From Candidatus Sodalis pierantonius str. SOPE (GTDB taxonomy: Bacteria > Pseudomonadota > Gammaproteobacteria > Enterobacterales > Enterobacteriaceae), in NCBI RefSeq assembly GCF_000517405.1, contig NZ_CP006568.1, positions 1,426,001-1,490,000 of the forward strand: DNA of 64,000 nt, given 5' to 3'. The position numbers and the translations under genes were made by a program. The notes beneath the pieces were generated by a model. The model searched no databases. It saw only the letters and a list, made by a program, of their open reading frames with translations, and had not been told where the DNA came from. The number at the start of each line of letters is the position of its first letter. The first letter of the stretch is position 1. Positions 50,359-59,348 of this stretch are shown one piece after another.

Positions 50359-51343
50359 CTCCCCATGGCAAAGCAAAAGTTTAAAATCACCAACTGGCCC
50401 GCATACAACAATGCGCTCAGGCAGCGGGGGGACATGACAGTATGGCTTGATGAGTCAGCCATTGCTGCATGGACTGAGAGTACACCACCTGAACATCGTG
50501 GCCGGCCGCTTCACTACACCGATATGGCCATTACCACGGTTCTGATGATAAAGCGCGTGTTTAACCTTTCGCTCCGGGCGTTACAGGGTTTCGTTGACGC
50601 GATTTTTAAACTGATGGGGCTGTCGCTGCGCTGCCCAGATTACTCTCTGGTCAGCCGGCGAGCAAAAACCGTCGACATCAGCATAAAAACGCCAACCCGC
50701 GGCGAAATCTCACACCTGGTCATCGATGGCACCGGCCTGAAAATCTTCGGCGAATGCGAATGGAAAGTCATGCAGCATGGTGCTGAGAGGCGCAGAGTAT
50801 GGCGCAAGCTTCATCTAGCAGTAGATAGCGCGACACATGAAATTATCTGTGCCGATTTATCGCTAAGCGGTACGACAGATGCGCAGGCGCTGCCCGGGCT
50901 GATTAACCAAACCCACCGGAAAATCAGGGAAGCGTCGGCTGACAGTGCTTACGATACGCGTTACTGTCATGATGCTCTGCTGAAGAAAAAAATAAAGCCG
51001 CTTATCCCACCGCGAAGTGGTGCGCAATATTGGCCAACTCGATACCATGAGCGTAACCATGCGGTGGCAAATCAGCATCTGAGCGGCAATTAACGATACC
51101 TGGAAAAAGAAAGTAGGTTATCACCGGCGTTCACTGGCTGAAACGGCCATGTTCCGGTTTAAAACACTTCTGGGTGGTCATCTGAGTCTGCATGACTATG
51201 ACGCGCAGGTAGGTGAGGCTATGGCAATGGTCAAAGCGCTTAACCGGATCACGCTGTTAGGAATGCCAAACAGCGTCCGTATCATGTAACAATCGCCCTG
51301 ATAGGGAGGAAGTCGTCACAAATTTCGAATTTATTCAACAAAG
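50359..51343 (+). mobile_element. IS5-family element, copy F (truncated)
   Basis: Lacks the first 69 bases of the element (starts 6 bases before the transposase ATG) and the last 2 bases, where IS256 copy 3 begins. The left junction is with the end of copy E. Confidence 0.9.
50365..51288 (+). pseudogene. IS5-family transposase, frameshifted (copy F)
   Basis: An extra T at about 51091 (GGCAATTAACG instead of GGCAATAACG) stops the protein after 242 residues, before the catalytic Glu signature. It also has unusual substitutions FGECEWKVMQ. Confidence 0.92.
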
Positions 51344-52658
51344 GACCCTGTACACGATTCTGTGTAAATGCCTTTTCTCAGAAGTGACCGTCCAGGCGGT
51401 CACCGAACTCGATAATAAAGCGGCTCATTGCCATGCGCCAGTCCCTCAAAGGCATTGTCCATTTCTGTGAGGCCGCCTGTATCGCCAGCCACACCACCTT
51501 TTTCACTGCGTCGTCGGTCGGGAACACCTTGCGCTTTTTGATGGCATGCCGGATCACGCTGTTTAACGACTCGATGGCGTTGGTCGTGTAGATCACCTTG
51601 CGGATGTCCGTTGGGTAGGCAAAGAACGTGGCCAGATTGGCCCAGTTTGCCTGCCAGCTTCGACTTATTTGCGGGTAGCGGATGTCCCAGGCACTGGAGA
51701 ACGCTTCCAGCGCCTGCAAGCCGGCTTCTTCCGTAGGGGCCTGATAGATAGCTTTCAGGTCGCGGGTGACGGCCTTGTAGTCCTTCCAGGAGACGAACCG
51801 CAGGCTGTTGCGCACCATATGTACGATACACAGCTGGAGCCGCGCCTCCGGATACACCGCGTTAATAGCGTCAGGGAAACCTTTCAGCCCGTCTACGCAG
51901 GCGATAAGGATATCGTTCAGGCCGCGGTTTTTCAGCTCTGTCAGCACGTTCAGCCAGAACTTTGCGCCTTCATTTTCGGCCAGCCACATACCTAGCAACT
52001 CTTTCTGGCCTTCGATGTTGATGCCCAGCGCCAGGAACACAGATTTGTTGATGATGCGGCTGTCCTGCCGGACTTTTAGAACGATACAGTCAAGATAAAC
52101 AATGGGATAGACTGCATCCAGAGGCCGGTTTTGCCATTCGACAACCTGCTCCATGACCGCATCGGTGACCTTTGAGACCAGCGCCGGCGAGACATCGGCG
52201 TCATACAGCTCTTTGAACGCGGCGGCGATCTCGCGGGTGGTCATCCCTTTGGCGTACAACGATAAAATCTGGTTATCCATCCCGGTAATCCGGGTCTGGT
52301 TCTTCTTCACCAGTTGCGGTTCAAAGGAACCGTCACGATCGCGCGGAGTACGCAGCGCCAGCGGGCCATCGCCAGTGGTAACGGTTTTTGTGGAATAGCC
52401 GTTGCGGGCGTTGGTCCCCGGTTTAGGCTGATTTTTATCGTAGCCGAGGTGATGGGTCATTTCGGCATTGAGAGCTGCTTCGACGCTGATTTTTTTCAGC
52501 AGCCGATCGAAGTGACTGAGATCTTCAGGGGTTTTGAGATTTTTGGCCAGTTCGTTAGCCAGAGCCTGCAACTGTTTTTCGTCCATAAATTAACCTGTTT
52601 TTGATGTTGGATTGAACATATCAAAATCAGGCAAATACACAAATTTCTAAACAGGCTC
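51344..52658 (-). mobile_element. IS256-family element, copy 3 (complete)
   Basis: 1315 bp, with GACCCTGTACAC at the left and GAGCCTGTTTAG (inverted) at the right. Flanks do not match: IS5 copy F lies on the left and an IS5 5' fragment in the opposite orientation on the right. It may have inserted into an IS5 copy followed by rearrangement. Confidence 0.93.
51378..52586 (-). CDS. IS256-family (Mutator-type) transposase
   Basis: 402 residues, uninterrupted. An N-terminal DNA-binding region precedes a DDE core with YLDCIVLKV, CVDGLKGFPDAI and the signature LQLCIVHMVRNSLRFV. It is the only intact IS256 transposase in the window and could mobilise the defective copies 1 and 2 in trans. Confidence 0.96.
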   Translation of the reverse strand: MDEKQLQALANELAKNLKTPEDLSHFDRLLKKISVEAALNAEMTHHLGYDKNQPKPGTNARNGYSTKTVTTGDGPLALRTPRDRDGSFEPQLVKKNQTRITGMDNQILSLYAKGMTTREIAAAFKELYDADVSPALVSKVTDAVMEQVVEWQNRPLDAVYPIVYLDCIVLKVRQDSRIINKSVFLALGINIEGQKELLGMWLAENEGAKFWLNVLTELKNRGLNDILIACVDGLKGFPDAINAVYPEARLQLCIVHMVRNSLRFVSWKDYKAVTRDLKAIYQAPTEEAGLQALEAFSSAWDIRYPQISRSWQANWANLATFFAYPTDIRKVIYTTNAIESLNSVIRHAIKKRKVFPTDDAVKKVVWLAIQAASQKWTMPLRDWRMAMSRFIIEFGDRLDGHF

Positions 52659-52861
52659 TCAGGTAGTGTACTCTCAGTTCATGCAGCAATGGCTGACTCA
52701 TCAAGCCATACTGTCAGGTCCCCCCGCTGCCTGAGCGCATTGTTGTATGCGGGCCAGTTGGTGATTTTAAACTTTTGCTTTGCCATGGGGACCTGATGTT
52801 GAAACGAATGTAGTGATCAGAGCCGCCAGTCACCTAAAAGTTCGATTTATTCAACAAAGCC
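52659..52861 (-). mobile_element. IS5 5' fragment
   Basis: The first roughly 200 bases of an IS5 element on the minus strand: terminal repeat, the MAKQKFK start and about 45 codons, with some substitutions. It is cut by IS256 copy 3 and abuts the broken oxidoreductase. Confidence 0.9.
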
Positions 52862-53950
52862 ACTGTTTAGCCCTATCGCTCTGGGCAACCTGGAGCTGGA
52901 AAACCGTATTGTCATTGCGCCAATGTGCCAATATTCTGCCGATGAAGGGGCAGCACCTCATGGCATACCGTGCATCTCGGGCATTTGGCGCTGTCGGGCG
53001 CCGCGCTGTTAATCCTTGAGGCCACCGCGGTCAATCCGGTCGGACGCATCTCCCCGCAGGTTCTGGGATTATGGGACGATCGGACAGAGCAAACCCTGGC
53101 CGCGGTGGTCGATACGGTAAAAAAACATTCGCCGATTGCGCTGGGGATCCAGCTGGCCCATGCTGGGCGTAAAGCGTCTACTCAACCGCCCTGGTCCGGC
53201 GGAGGCGTTATTGCTGCCGAAAAGGGCGGCTGGGAAACGGTCGCGCCGTCGGTGCTCGCCTATGACGACGCCTCCCCCGCGCCACGCGCGCTGAGTCTCG
53301 ATGAGATAGCGGCTCTCATAGACGATTTCGTCACCGCGGCCAGACGCGCGCAGCGTATCGGTTTTAATCTCATTGAATTGCATGCCGCCCACGGCTATCT
53401 GCTGCATCAGTTTTTATCGCCATTGACGAATCAGCGCGAAGATCGCTACAGCGGCAGCTTGGAAAACCGCATGCGCCTAACGCTTGAGGTGTTTCAGGCC
53501 TTGCGTCAGGCGCTACCGTTAACCATGGCGGTAGGGGTGCGCATTTCCGCCACCGACTGGGTTGACGGCGGCTGGGATGAGGCGCAGTCCGTGGCGCTCG
53601 GACAGGCGCTGAAAGCAGCCGGCTGCGATTATATTCACGTTTCCAGCGGCGGCCTGTCGCCACAGCAGCGCATCAGCGTCGGCCCCGGCTATCAGGTGCC
53701 GTTCGCCAAGAAAATCCGCCAGGAAACCGGTCTTACGACCTTTGCGGTCGGCATGATTACCGAACCGGAGCAGGCGGAGGCGATTATCGCCAACGGCGAC
53801 GCGGATGCTATCGCGTTGGCCCGCGGTGAGTTATACGATCCGCGCTGGCCCTGGCATGCGGCCGCCAAACTCGGCGCGCAGGTACAGGGGCCGAAGCAAT
53901 ATTGGCGCTGTGAGCCTCATGAAGTGAAGGGGCTATTTCGCCGGACGTAG
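52862..53950 (+). pseudogene. NADH:flavin oxidoreductase (Old Yellow Enzyme, YqjM-like), 5' lost and frameshifted
   Basis: FMN-dependent ene-reductase family. The first readable codons (LFSPIALGNLELENRIVIAPMCQYSADEG) follow immediately after the IS5 end, so the start codon is lost. Near 52955 the frame shifts before SWHTVHLGHLALSG. The remainder is intact, with LAHAGRKAS, the HAAHGYLLHQFLSP...NQREDRYSGSLENR block and VGMITEPEQAEAI. Confidence 0.88.
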
Positions 53951-54114
53951 CGTTATTCACCGCTTATTGCACAAAAAGCGCGCGCCAAGAGGCCGATAAT
54001 GCCCCGGGCGCGACGCTTTATTCCACCGCGGCAAAAAAAATGCCAGAATATTGCAAGGTATTAACGGCACGAATGAAATACGGGCTGTCCCGTAACGTTC
54101 ACACTTGAGACGCT

Positions 54115-55038
54115 ATGACCACACTTCCTGTTTTTAATCGTTCATTGCTGCATCCGCGTTTTTGGCTTACCTGGCTGGGTATTGGCGCGCTTTATCTGCT
54201 GGTGCTGCTACCTTATCCGCTGCTTTATACTTTGGGGACCCGCCTGGGACGGCTCGCGATGCGCTTTATGCGCCACAGAGAGGCCATTGCGCGCCGGAAT
54301 TTGCAATTGTGTTTTCCCGCGATGCCGGAACCGAAGCGCGAAGCGCTGCTGCGGCAGAATTTTGAGTCGGTCGGCATGGGGCTTATCGAAACCGGCATCG
54401 CCTGGTTTTGGCCTGATTGGCGCATTAAACGTTGGGTCACCGTCAGCGGCCTGGAACATATCGCCAACGCGCGTACCGAAAACAAAGGGGTGCTGCTTAT
54501 CGGCATGCATTTTCTCACGCTTGAGCTGGGCGCGCGAATTTTCGGTATGTATAACCCCGGCATCGGCGTTTATCGCCCCAACGATAACCCGCTGCTTGAC
54601 TGGCTCCAGACCTGGGGACGGTTGCGGTCCAATAAATCCATGCTGGACCGCTCCGATATCAAAGGCATGATCCGCGCACTGAAAAACGGCGATATTATCT
54701 GGTACGCGCCGGACCACGATTATGGGCCGAAAAGCAGCGTATTCGCGCCGCTGTTCGCCGTTCCCGAGGCCGCGACGACAGCCGGCACTTATCTGTTGGC
54801 CAAAATGGCCAAGCCGGCGGTGATCCCCTTTATGCCGCGCCGCCTGCCGCAGGGGCGCGGTTACGAGCTGCTGATTTTGCCTGATGAACGCGGCATGCCG
54901 CTCGATAGCGATATCGCCACCGCCAGCTATATGAATAAGGTGGTAGAGCAGGCGATTTTGCGGGCGCCGGACCAATACATGTGGCTGCACCGCCGTTTCA
55001 AAACCCGCCCGCCCGGCGAGCCTTCGCTTTACCGCTGA
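54115..55038 (+). CDS. lpxL: Kdo2-lipid IVA lauroyl-type acyltransferase
   Basis: Adds a secondary acyl chain to lipid A at the inner membrane. 307 residues, as in the LpxL/LpxP group. An N-terminal membrane segment (about 18-38) precedes the catalytic H(X4)E motif in IGMHFLTLELGAR (about residues 140-152). YRPNDNPLLDWLQTWGRLRSNKS and YAPDHDYGPKSSVFAPLFAV are strongly conserved. The position next to mdtG supports lpxL over lpxP. Intact, in line with the intact lptD. Confidence 0.94.
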   Translation: MTTLPVFNRSLLHPRFWLTWLGIGALYLLVLLPYPLLYTLGTRLGRLAMRFMRHREAIARRNLQLCFPAMPEPKREALLRQNFESVGMGLIETGIAWFWPDWRIKRWVTVSGLEHIANARTENKGVLLIGMHFLTLELGARIFGMYNPGIGVYRPNDNPLLDWLQTWGRLRSNKSMLDRSDIKGMIRALKNGDIIWYAPDHDYGPKSSVFAPLFAVPEAATTAGTYLLAKMAKPAVIPFMPRRLPQGRGYELLILPDERGMPLDSDIATASYMNKVVEQAILRAPDQYMWLHRRFKTRPPGEPSLYR

Positions 55039-55217
55039 TGCCTTGCGCGTCGGCGTCCGCCGGCGCGGTGATTGCGAAAGGCCGCGCAAAAACGAGCGGT
55101 GAAATTGCCCCAGCCCCCCTTTCGGCGCATACTGTGCCTCTGACTTAATCTCCCCCGGCGAGAGCGTTTCCAGCCCTGGTGTGTTGTCGACCGCCGTAAA
55201 TACGTAAACAGGACGTC

Positions 55218-56444
55218 ATGACGCCGGAACCGATCCTTATCAATTGGAAACGCAATCTTTTTGTGACCTGGATAGGCTGCTTTCTCACCGGTGCCGCCTT
55301 CAGTCTGGTCATGCCGTTCCTGCCGCTCTATGTTGAGCTGTTGGGGATTTCCTCGCCCGAAAAATTAAATCTTTGGTCCGGCGCGGTCTTCAGTATCACG
55401 TTTCTTTTCTCCGCCATCGCATCGCCGATATGGGGCGGTCTTGCTGATCGCAAAGGCCGCAAAGTCATGTTGCTGCGCTCGGCGCTGGGCATGGCCATTG
55501 TCATGATGCTAATGGGCCTGGCGCAAAACGTCTGGCAGTTTTTAATCTTGCGCGCGCTGCTCGGGCTGCTTGGCGGCTTCGTGCCTAACGCCAACGCGCT
55601 TATCGCCACCCAGGTGCCGCGTAACAAGAGCGGCTGGGCGCTGGGCACGCTGTCCACCGGCGCGGTAAGCGGCGCGCTGATTGGCCCGCTGATCGGGGGG
55701 CTTCTGGCGGATCTTTACGGTTTACGACTGATCTTCTTCATTACCGCGCTGGTGCTGTTCATCTGCTTTATTACCACCGTGCTGTTCGTGCAGAAGCGTT
55801 TCACCCCCGTGCAAAAAAAAGACATGCTCTCCGGGCGTCAGGTGCTGGCCTCGCTGAAAAATCCGCGTTTGGTGCTGAGTTTGTTTGTCACCACGCTCAT
55901 CATCCAGGTCTCCACCGGCTCTATCGCGCCGATACTGACGCTGTATGTCCGTGAACTGGCGGGTCATTCGCAGAACCTGGCGTTCATCAGCGGCATGATT
56001 GCCGCCGTGCCCGGCATGGCGGCGCTGCTGAGCGCGCCACGCCTGGGTAAGCTCAGCGATCGGGTCGGGCCCGAGCGCATTTTGATTAGCATGATGGCGT
56101 TGTCGGTACTGCTGCTGATCCCCATGTCATTCGTGCAATCGCCCTGGCAGTTGGGCGTACTGCGCTTTTTGTTGGGCGCCACCGACGGCGCGCTGCTGCC
56201 AGCGATGCAAACCCTGTTGATTTATAACTCTTCCAGCCAAGTCGCGGGCCGTATTTTCAGCTATAGCCAATCATTTCGCGATGTGGGTAACGTCAGCGGG
56301 CCGCTCCTCGGCGCCTTTATTTCGGCCAGCTATGGTTTCCGGGCGGTTTTTTTTGTGACGGCGCTGGTGGTAATGGTCAACGTGGTGTATTTCTGGTGGA
56401 GCCTGCAGCGCAGCGCGGCACGCATCAGGCTACCTAATGATTGA
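55218..56444 (+). CDS. mdtG: MFS multidrug efflux transporter MdtG
   Basis: 408-residue, 12-helix DHA1-type drug:proton antiporter. The MFS loop 2-3 signature GGLADRKGRKVMLLRS is at about 72-87, and motif C-like GxxxGPLIGG is in the fifth helix. E. coli MdtG gives fosfomycin and deoxycholate resistance. The ATG at 55218 starts MTPEPILINWKRNLFVTW, as in the family. Neighbour of lpxL as in E. coli. Intact. Confidence 0.95.
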   Translation: MTPEPILINWKRNLFVTWIGCFLTGAAFSLVMPFLPLYVELLGISSPEKLNLWSGAVFSITFLFSAIASPIWGGLADRKGRKVMLLRSALGMAIVMMLMGLAQNVWQFLILRALLGLLGGFVPNANALIATQVPRNKSGWALGTLSTGAVSGALIGPLIGGLLADLYGLRLIFFITALVLFICFITTVLFVQKRFTPVQKKDMLSGRQVLASLKNPRLVLSLFVTTLIIQVSTGSIAPILTLYVRELAGHSQNLAFISGMIAAVPGMAALLSAPRLGKLSDRVGPERILISMMALSVLLLIPMSFVQSPWQLGVLRFLLGATDGALLPAMQTLLIYNSSSQVAGRIFSYSQSFRDVGNVSGPLLGAFISASYGFRAVFFVTALVVMVNVVYFWWSLQRSAARIRLPND

Positions 56445-56445
56445 A

Positions 56446-56475
56446 GCAAAAAAAGGGCGGCGTGCTAACGCCGCC
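56446..56475 (-). terminator. strong Rho-independent terminator, minus strand
   Basis: On the minus strand: GGCGGCGT-TAGC-ACGCCGCC (8-bp perfect stem, 4-base loop) followed by C and T7. It ends leftward transcription of the small secreted-protein gene and may also help end mdtG transcription as a stem. Confidence 0.85.
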
Positions 56476-56616
56476 GCCAAAATCGACCGTCGAAGGGGGG
56501 TTGACGACCGTCTGCTGCCGGGACGCCCGCCACTGGGGCGCCCTGAAAATCACGTTGTTTTAGGGCTGAGGCGCGCTTTGTCCGGGCCTAGGCGCGGGTT
56601 TTCCACCCCGCTCTTC

Positions 56617-56927
56617 TCATGCACCCGGTTTATGATCCGGTATCGTCACCACGGCTACCCGCACTTGGTAATGTACGCCGTTCGCCGCAGGCGGCAGTAT
56701 GCTGTTCAGTTTCTGCAAACTTTCCGTCGGATTATCGCTGGCCATTGAGGCGCAAAACAGTTCATCGCCGTGGCAAAACGCCCGGGCCGCCGTGGGCCCC
56801 CCGGGAATGGAGGCAGCGGCATCCCCAGCGGGGGCTGTCCGTATTGCGCCCCCGGAGGCGGTGGCGTATTGCCGGCACCGGCGGTGGTTATCAGGGTAAA
56901 GGCCAGTAAAGTGCTGCGTTTCATCAT
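56617..56927 (-). pseudogene. small secreted proline-rich protein, frameshifted
   Basis: The N-terminus is a signal peptide (MMKRSTLLAFTLITTAGAG) followed by a Pro/Gly-rich segment (NTPPPPGAQYGQPPLGMPLPPFPGG). After a frameshift near 56790 the mature part continues as AFCHGDELFCASMASDNPTESLQKLNSILPPAANGVHYQVRVAVVTIPDHKPGA and ends at 56617. Two cysteines in the second part could form a disulfide. I do not recognise the family. The 311-base span is not a multiple of three, consistent with one indel. It is followed by a strong terminator. Confidence 0.6.
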
Positions 56928-57239
56928 GTTTTTCTCCTCTACATCGGGTTTACTTCTTCACTTTAGCGATTCCCGCCCGCCCCGTGCAGACCTTTGCGAA
57001 ACCTTTACCCCTTGCCGTAATCTTCTTTGCAAAATCCCGTCGCCGGAAACATTCACGGGGTAATCAGCCGGTTATCGGCCGACTCACCCACGGTCACGCC
57101 GTCCGGGGCCGGTTTTTGTTCTTCTAACTACTGTATAGCGGGCGGTACTTGCAACTTTGGCCAGAGCGACAACAATTACTTCTACGCCCGTAATCGGCGT
57201 GACGACCTCTGCCCCCCTCATCAGCACAGGAGAGTAACT

Positions 57240-57620
57240 ATGAGCATGTATGCAACTCTGGAAAAAGCGATCGATATCGCCCGCGAGGAGTTTCTGGAAG
57301 CGTCAGCCGACAGCAGCAAAGAGGACGAAACCCCGTCAGTGCAACAATTCAGCCTACAGAAATATGTCCTGCAGGACGGAGAGATCATGTGGGAAGCCGA
57401 ATTTCAAGCTGAAGAAAATGATGCTACCGAGACGATGTCGTTTCGCACCGGCGAAGCCGCACAGGCGATTTTCGATGGTGATTACGATGAAACCGAACTG
57501 CGCCTGGAGTGGCAGGAGGAAAATACGCTGCACGAGTGGGACGAGGGCGAATATCAATATGAACCGCCGCTCGATACCGAAGAGGGTAAAGCCGCTTCCG
57601 ATGAATGGGACGCGATGTGA
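57240..57620 (+). CDS. msyB: acidic protein MsyB
   Basis: 126-residue very acidic cytoplasmic protein; in E. coli a multicopy suppressor of secY/secA defects. The C-terminal WQEENTLHEWDEGEYQYEPPLDTEEGKAASDEWD is almost identical to E. coli. The start MSMYATLEKAIDIAREEF, with AGGAGAG upstream, is chosen over a long unrelated upstream extension. Intact. Confidence 0.95.
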   Translation: MSMYATLEKAIDIAREEFLEASADSSKEDETPSVQQFSLQKYVLQDGEIMWEAEFQAEENDATETMSFRTGEAAQAIFDGDYDETELRLEWQEENTLHEWDEGEYQYEPPLDTEEGKAASDEWDAM

Positions 57621-57705
57621 TGTCCCACCCTTCTCGCATCACCCCGCACCGCTAACGCCGCCGTAGCCATTGTGCCGCGACGACGGGAACGGCCGAGCCG
57701 GCGGT

Positions 57706-57936
57706 TTAATCATATGGGCCATGGCGCCAATCCACCGGCAGCAGCAGTGTATCAACCACCATAGACAGGGGTAAGTCAATAATGGTGAGGTATTTCCAGG
57801 CCGTGTCGCGCAGATCCCACTGCACGCCCGGATAAAATTGATTGCCGTACCCTTGGCCGGGCACCGTGCAACTGATAATGCTGCCGCAGCCGGTAAGCAG
57901 CAGCAGCGCGGCAAACACCAGACAAAATCGTCCCAT
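57706..57936 (-). CDS. yceK: YceK lipoprotein (DUF1375)
   Basis: 76 residues with a lipoprotein signal ending in the lipobox LLTGC (Cys17), then SIISCTVPGQGYGNQFYPGVQWDLRDTAWKY, matching E. coli YceK. Small outer-envelope lipoprotein of unknown role, located between msyB and the opg genes as in E. coli. Confidence 0.93.
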   Translation of the reverse strand: MGRFCLVFAALLLLTGCGSIISCTVPGQGYGNQFYPGVQWDLRDTAWKYLTIIDLPLSMVVDTLLLPVDWRHGPYD

Positions 57937-58025
57937 AGTGGCTTTTATTACCTGATTGAAAACAGCGGTCCTGCGTACGCGCCTTGGGTAAACGATCGTG
58001 CCGACACCATGCCGGCACGTTCAGG

Positions 58026-58656
58026 TTATCGGTCTGTCGCTACCGGCTGCGCCACTTGCGCGTCATTGCCGCGCTGGGTGTGGAAATACGACAGGGTCGC
58101 CAGCAGGCAAAACGTGTAGCCAAACAGCTCCGTCCCCTCTTCCACGGCGTTTTTGACGGTACGGATGAAATCATCCGCCAGCAGCGTGTGCCATAGCGTG
58201 CCCATGCCCATCAAACGGGCGAACAGTAGCACCGTCAACAGACCGGCGCTCAGCATACCGTAGCTGGGGTGTTTAAAAAAGCCCACCAGTCCGGCCAAGG
58301 TACGTTGCGACGCGCGGCCGGCATAGATAAGCGCCACCAGCGTCACCGCCAACGCGAACCACAGCCAACTGCCGTGGCGGATAATATCAAACGCAAAATC
58401 CATCTCGCGAATCAACATACACAGAAAAAAGCCGCCAATCAGCGCGCTGCTGTGGCGCAAGGCGGGATTGCGCAATAACAAGCCGTGGTATCACAACAAT
58501 AGCCAGTAAAATCAGCTCCTGCGCGATTTCCGTCAGCGAAGATTCATGCTCCCCATTATGAAATCCATTAATATCGATAAACAATAATGAAGTCAGCAGC
58601 GCGATGACTGCGGCACAAACCAGAAATACACCCAATTTTTTACGACAAACAGCCAA
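58026..58656 (-). pseudogene. hydrophobic inner-membrane protein, frameshifted
   Basis: The first frame (MAVCRKKLGVFLVCAAVIALLTSLLFIDINGFHNGEHESSLTEIAQELILLAIVVI) and the second (LLLRNPALRHSSALIGGFFLCMLIREMDFAFDIIRHGSWLW...) together give about 210 residues with six or so membrane segments. They are joined by a frameshift near 58485. I do not recognise a named family. Confidence 0.65.
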
Positions 58657-58659
58657 TCA

Positions 58660-58814
58660 CTCTGCATGGTATCCTCATACCCTGAATTTTGATCAGGATT
58701 TTAACGTCCAACACCCGCCGTCAAGTTACAATAAATGCTGCCGCTCCATGATTTGGCTCCTTATTAGGAACCAAATGGTATATTTGTGGTCCGCCGTTGC
58801 GTCAAACCACATAC
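58660..58814. other. upstream region of the membrane-protein remnant
   Basis: A+T-rich, probably the former promoter of the leftward pseudogene. No further gene seen. Confidence 0.35.
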
Positions 58815-59030
58815 GCCTACGTCACAGCGCGGTGGAAATAACGTTTTTCCCTTCCGCATAAGGTAGGGTGCTCGCCGCGCCTGCGCTTTTACGGGGAGGT
58901 CAATGACGTCTCTTTACGTCGCTTTGATAGGGTGTTCGCCCCGTCTACGCTTTAGCGCAAAGGTCACCATGCCCTTCTTTACGCCGCTTGGATAAGATGC
59001 CCGACGCGTCGCCTGCGCCCCTGCGCCGGA
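58815..59030. repeat. degenerate tandem repeat, unit about 64-65 bp
   Basis: Two clear neighbouring units, 58866-58929 and 58930-58994, share the frame GGGTGxTCGCC-CGxCTxCGCTTT-AGGTCA-TTTACGxCGCTTxGATA. A partial third unit (GATGCCCGACGCGTCGCCTGCG) follows and a diverged unit ending CCTTCCGCATA precedes. No long frame crosses it. Confidence 0.55.
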
Positions 59031-59280
59031 AAATTGGTGGCGCAGATGGCCCTAAATGCTTCGATGGTGGTTGCCACCCCTCTACATCAGCAAAAAACGT
59101 TAATTAGCTCTCTAATTATAGCCTATCCGTGCGCATCCCCGCCTGGCCTATAGAGGGGAGAAGCCGCGAGGTAACCTATCACGGCCTTACCTTACCCTGA
59201 CGACGGGAAATGGACAGTTCCGTTTTCCTTTCTGATGGAATTACCGCGCTAATGGCAGACACGGCAAGCCGCTTTGGTGC

Positions 59281-59313
59281 AAAAAAAACCGGACGCGATT
59301 AAACGGCCGGGTT
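59281..59313 (-). terminator. putative terminator of opgGH
   Basis: Minus strand: AACCCGG, a loop, CCGGTT, then a run of eight T, 36 bases past the opgH stop. The stem is short with one bulge. Confidence 0.55.
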
Positions 59314-59348
59314 CGATTAGGCAGAGTCAGTGGCGGTTGTGTGAGCGT

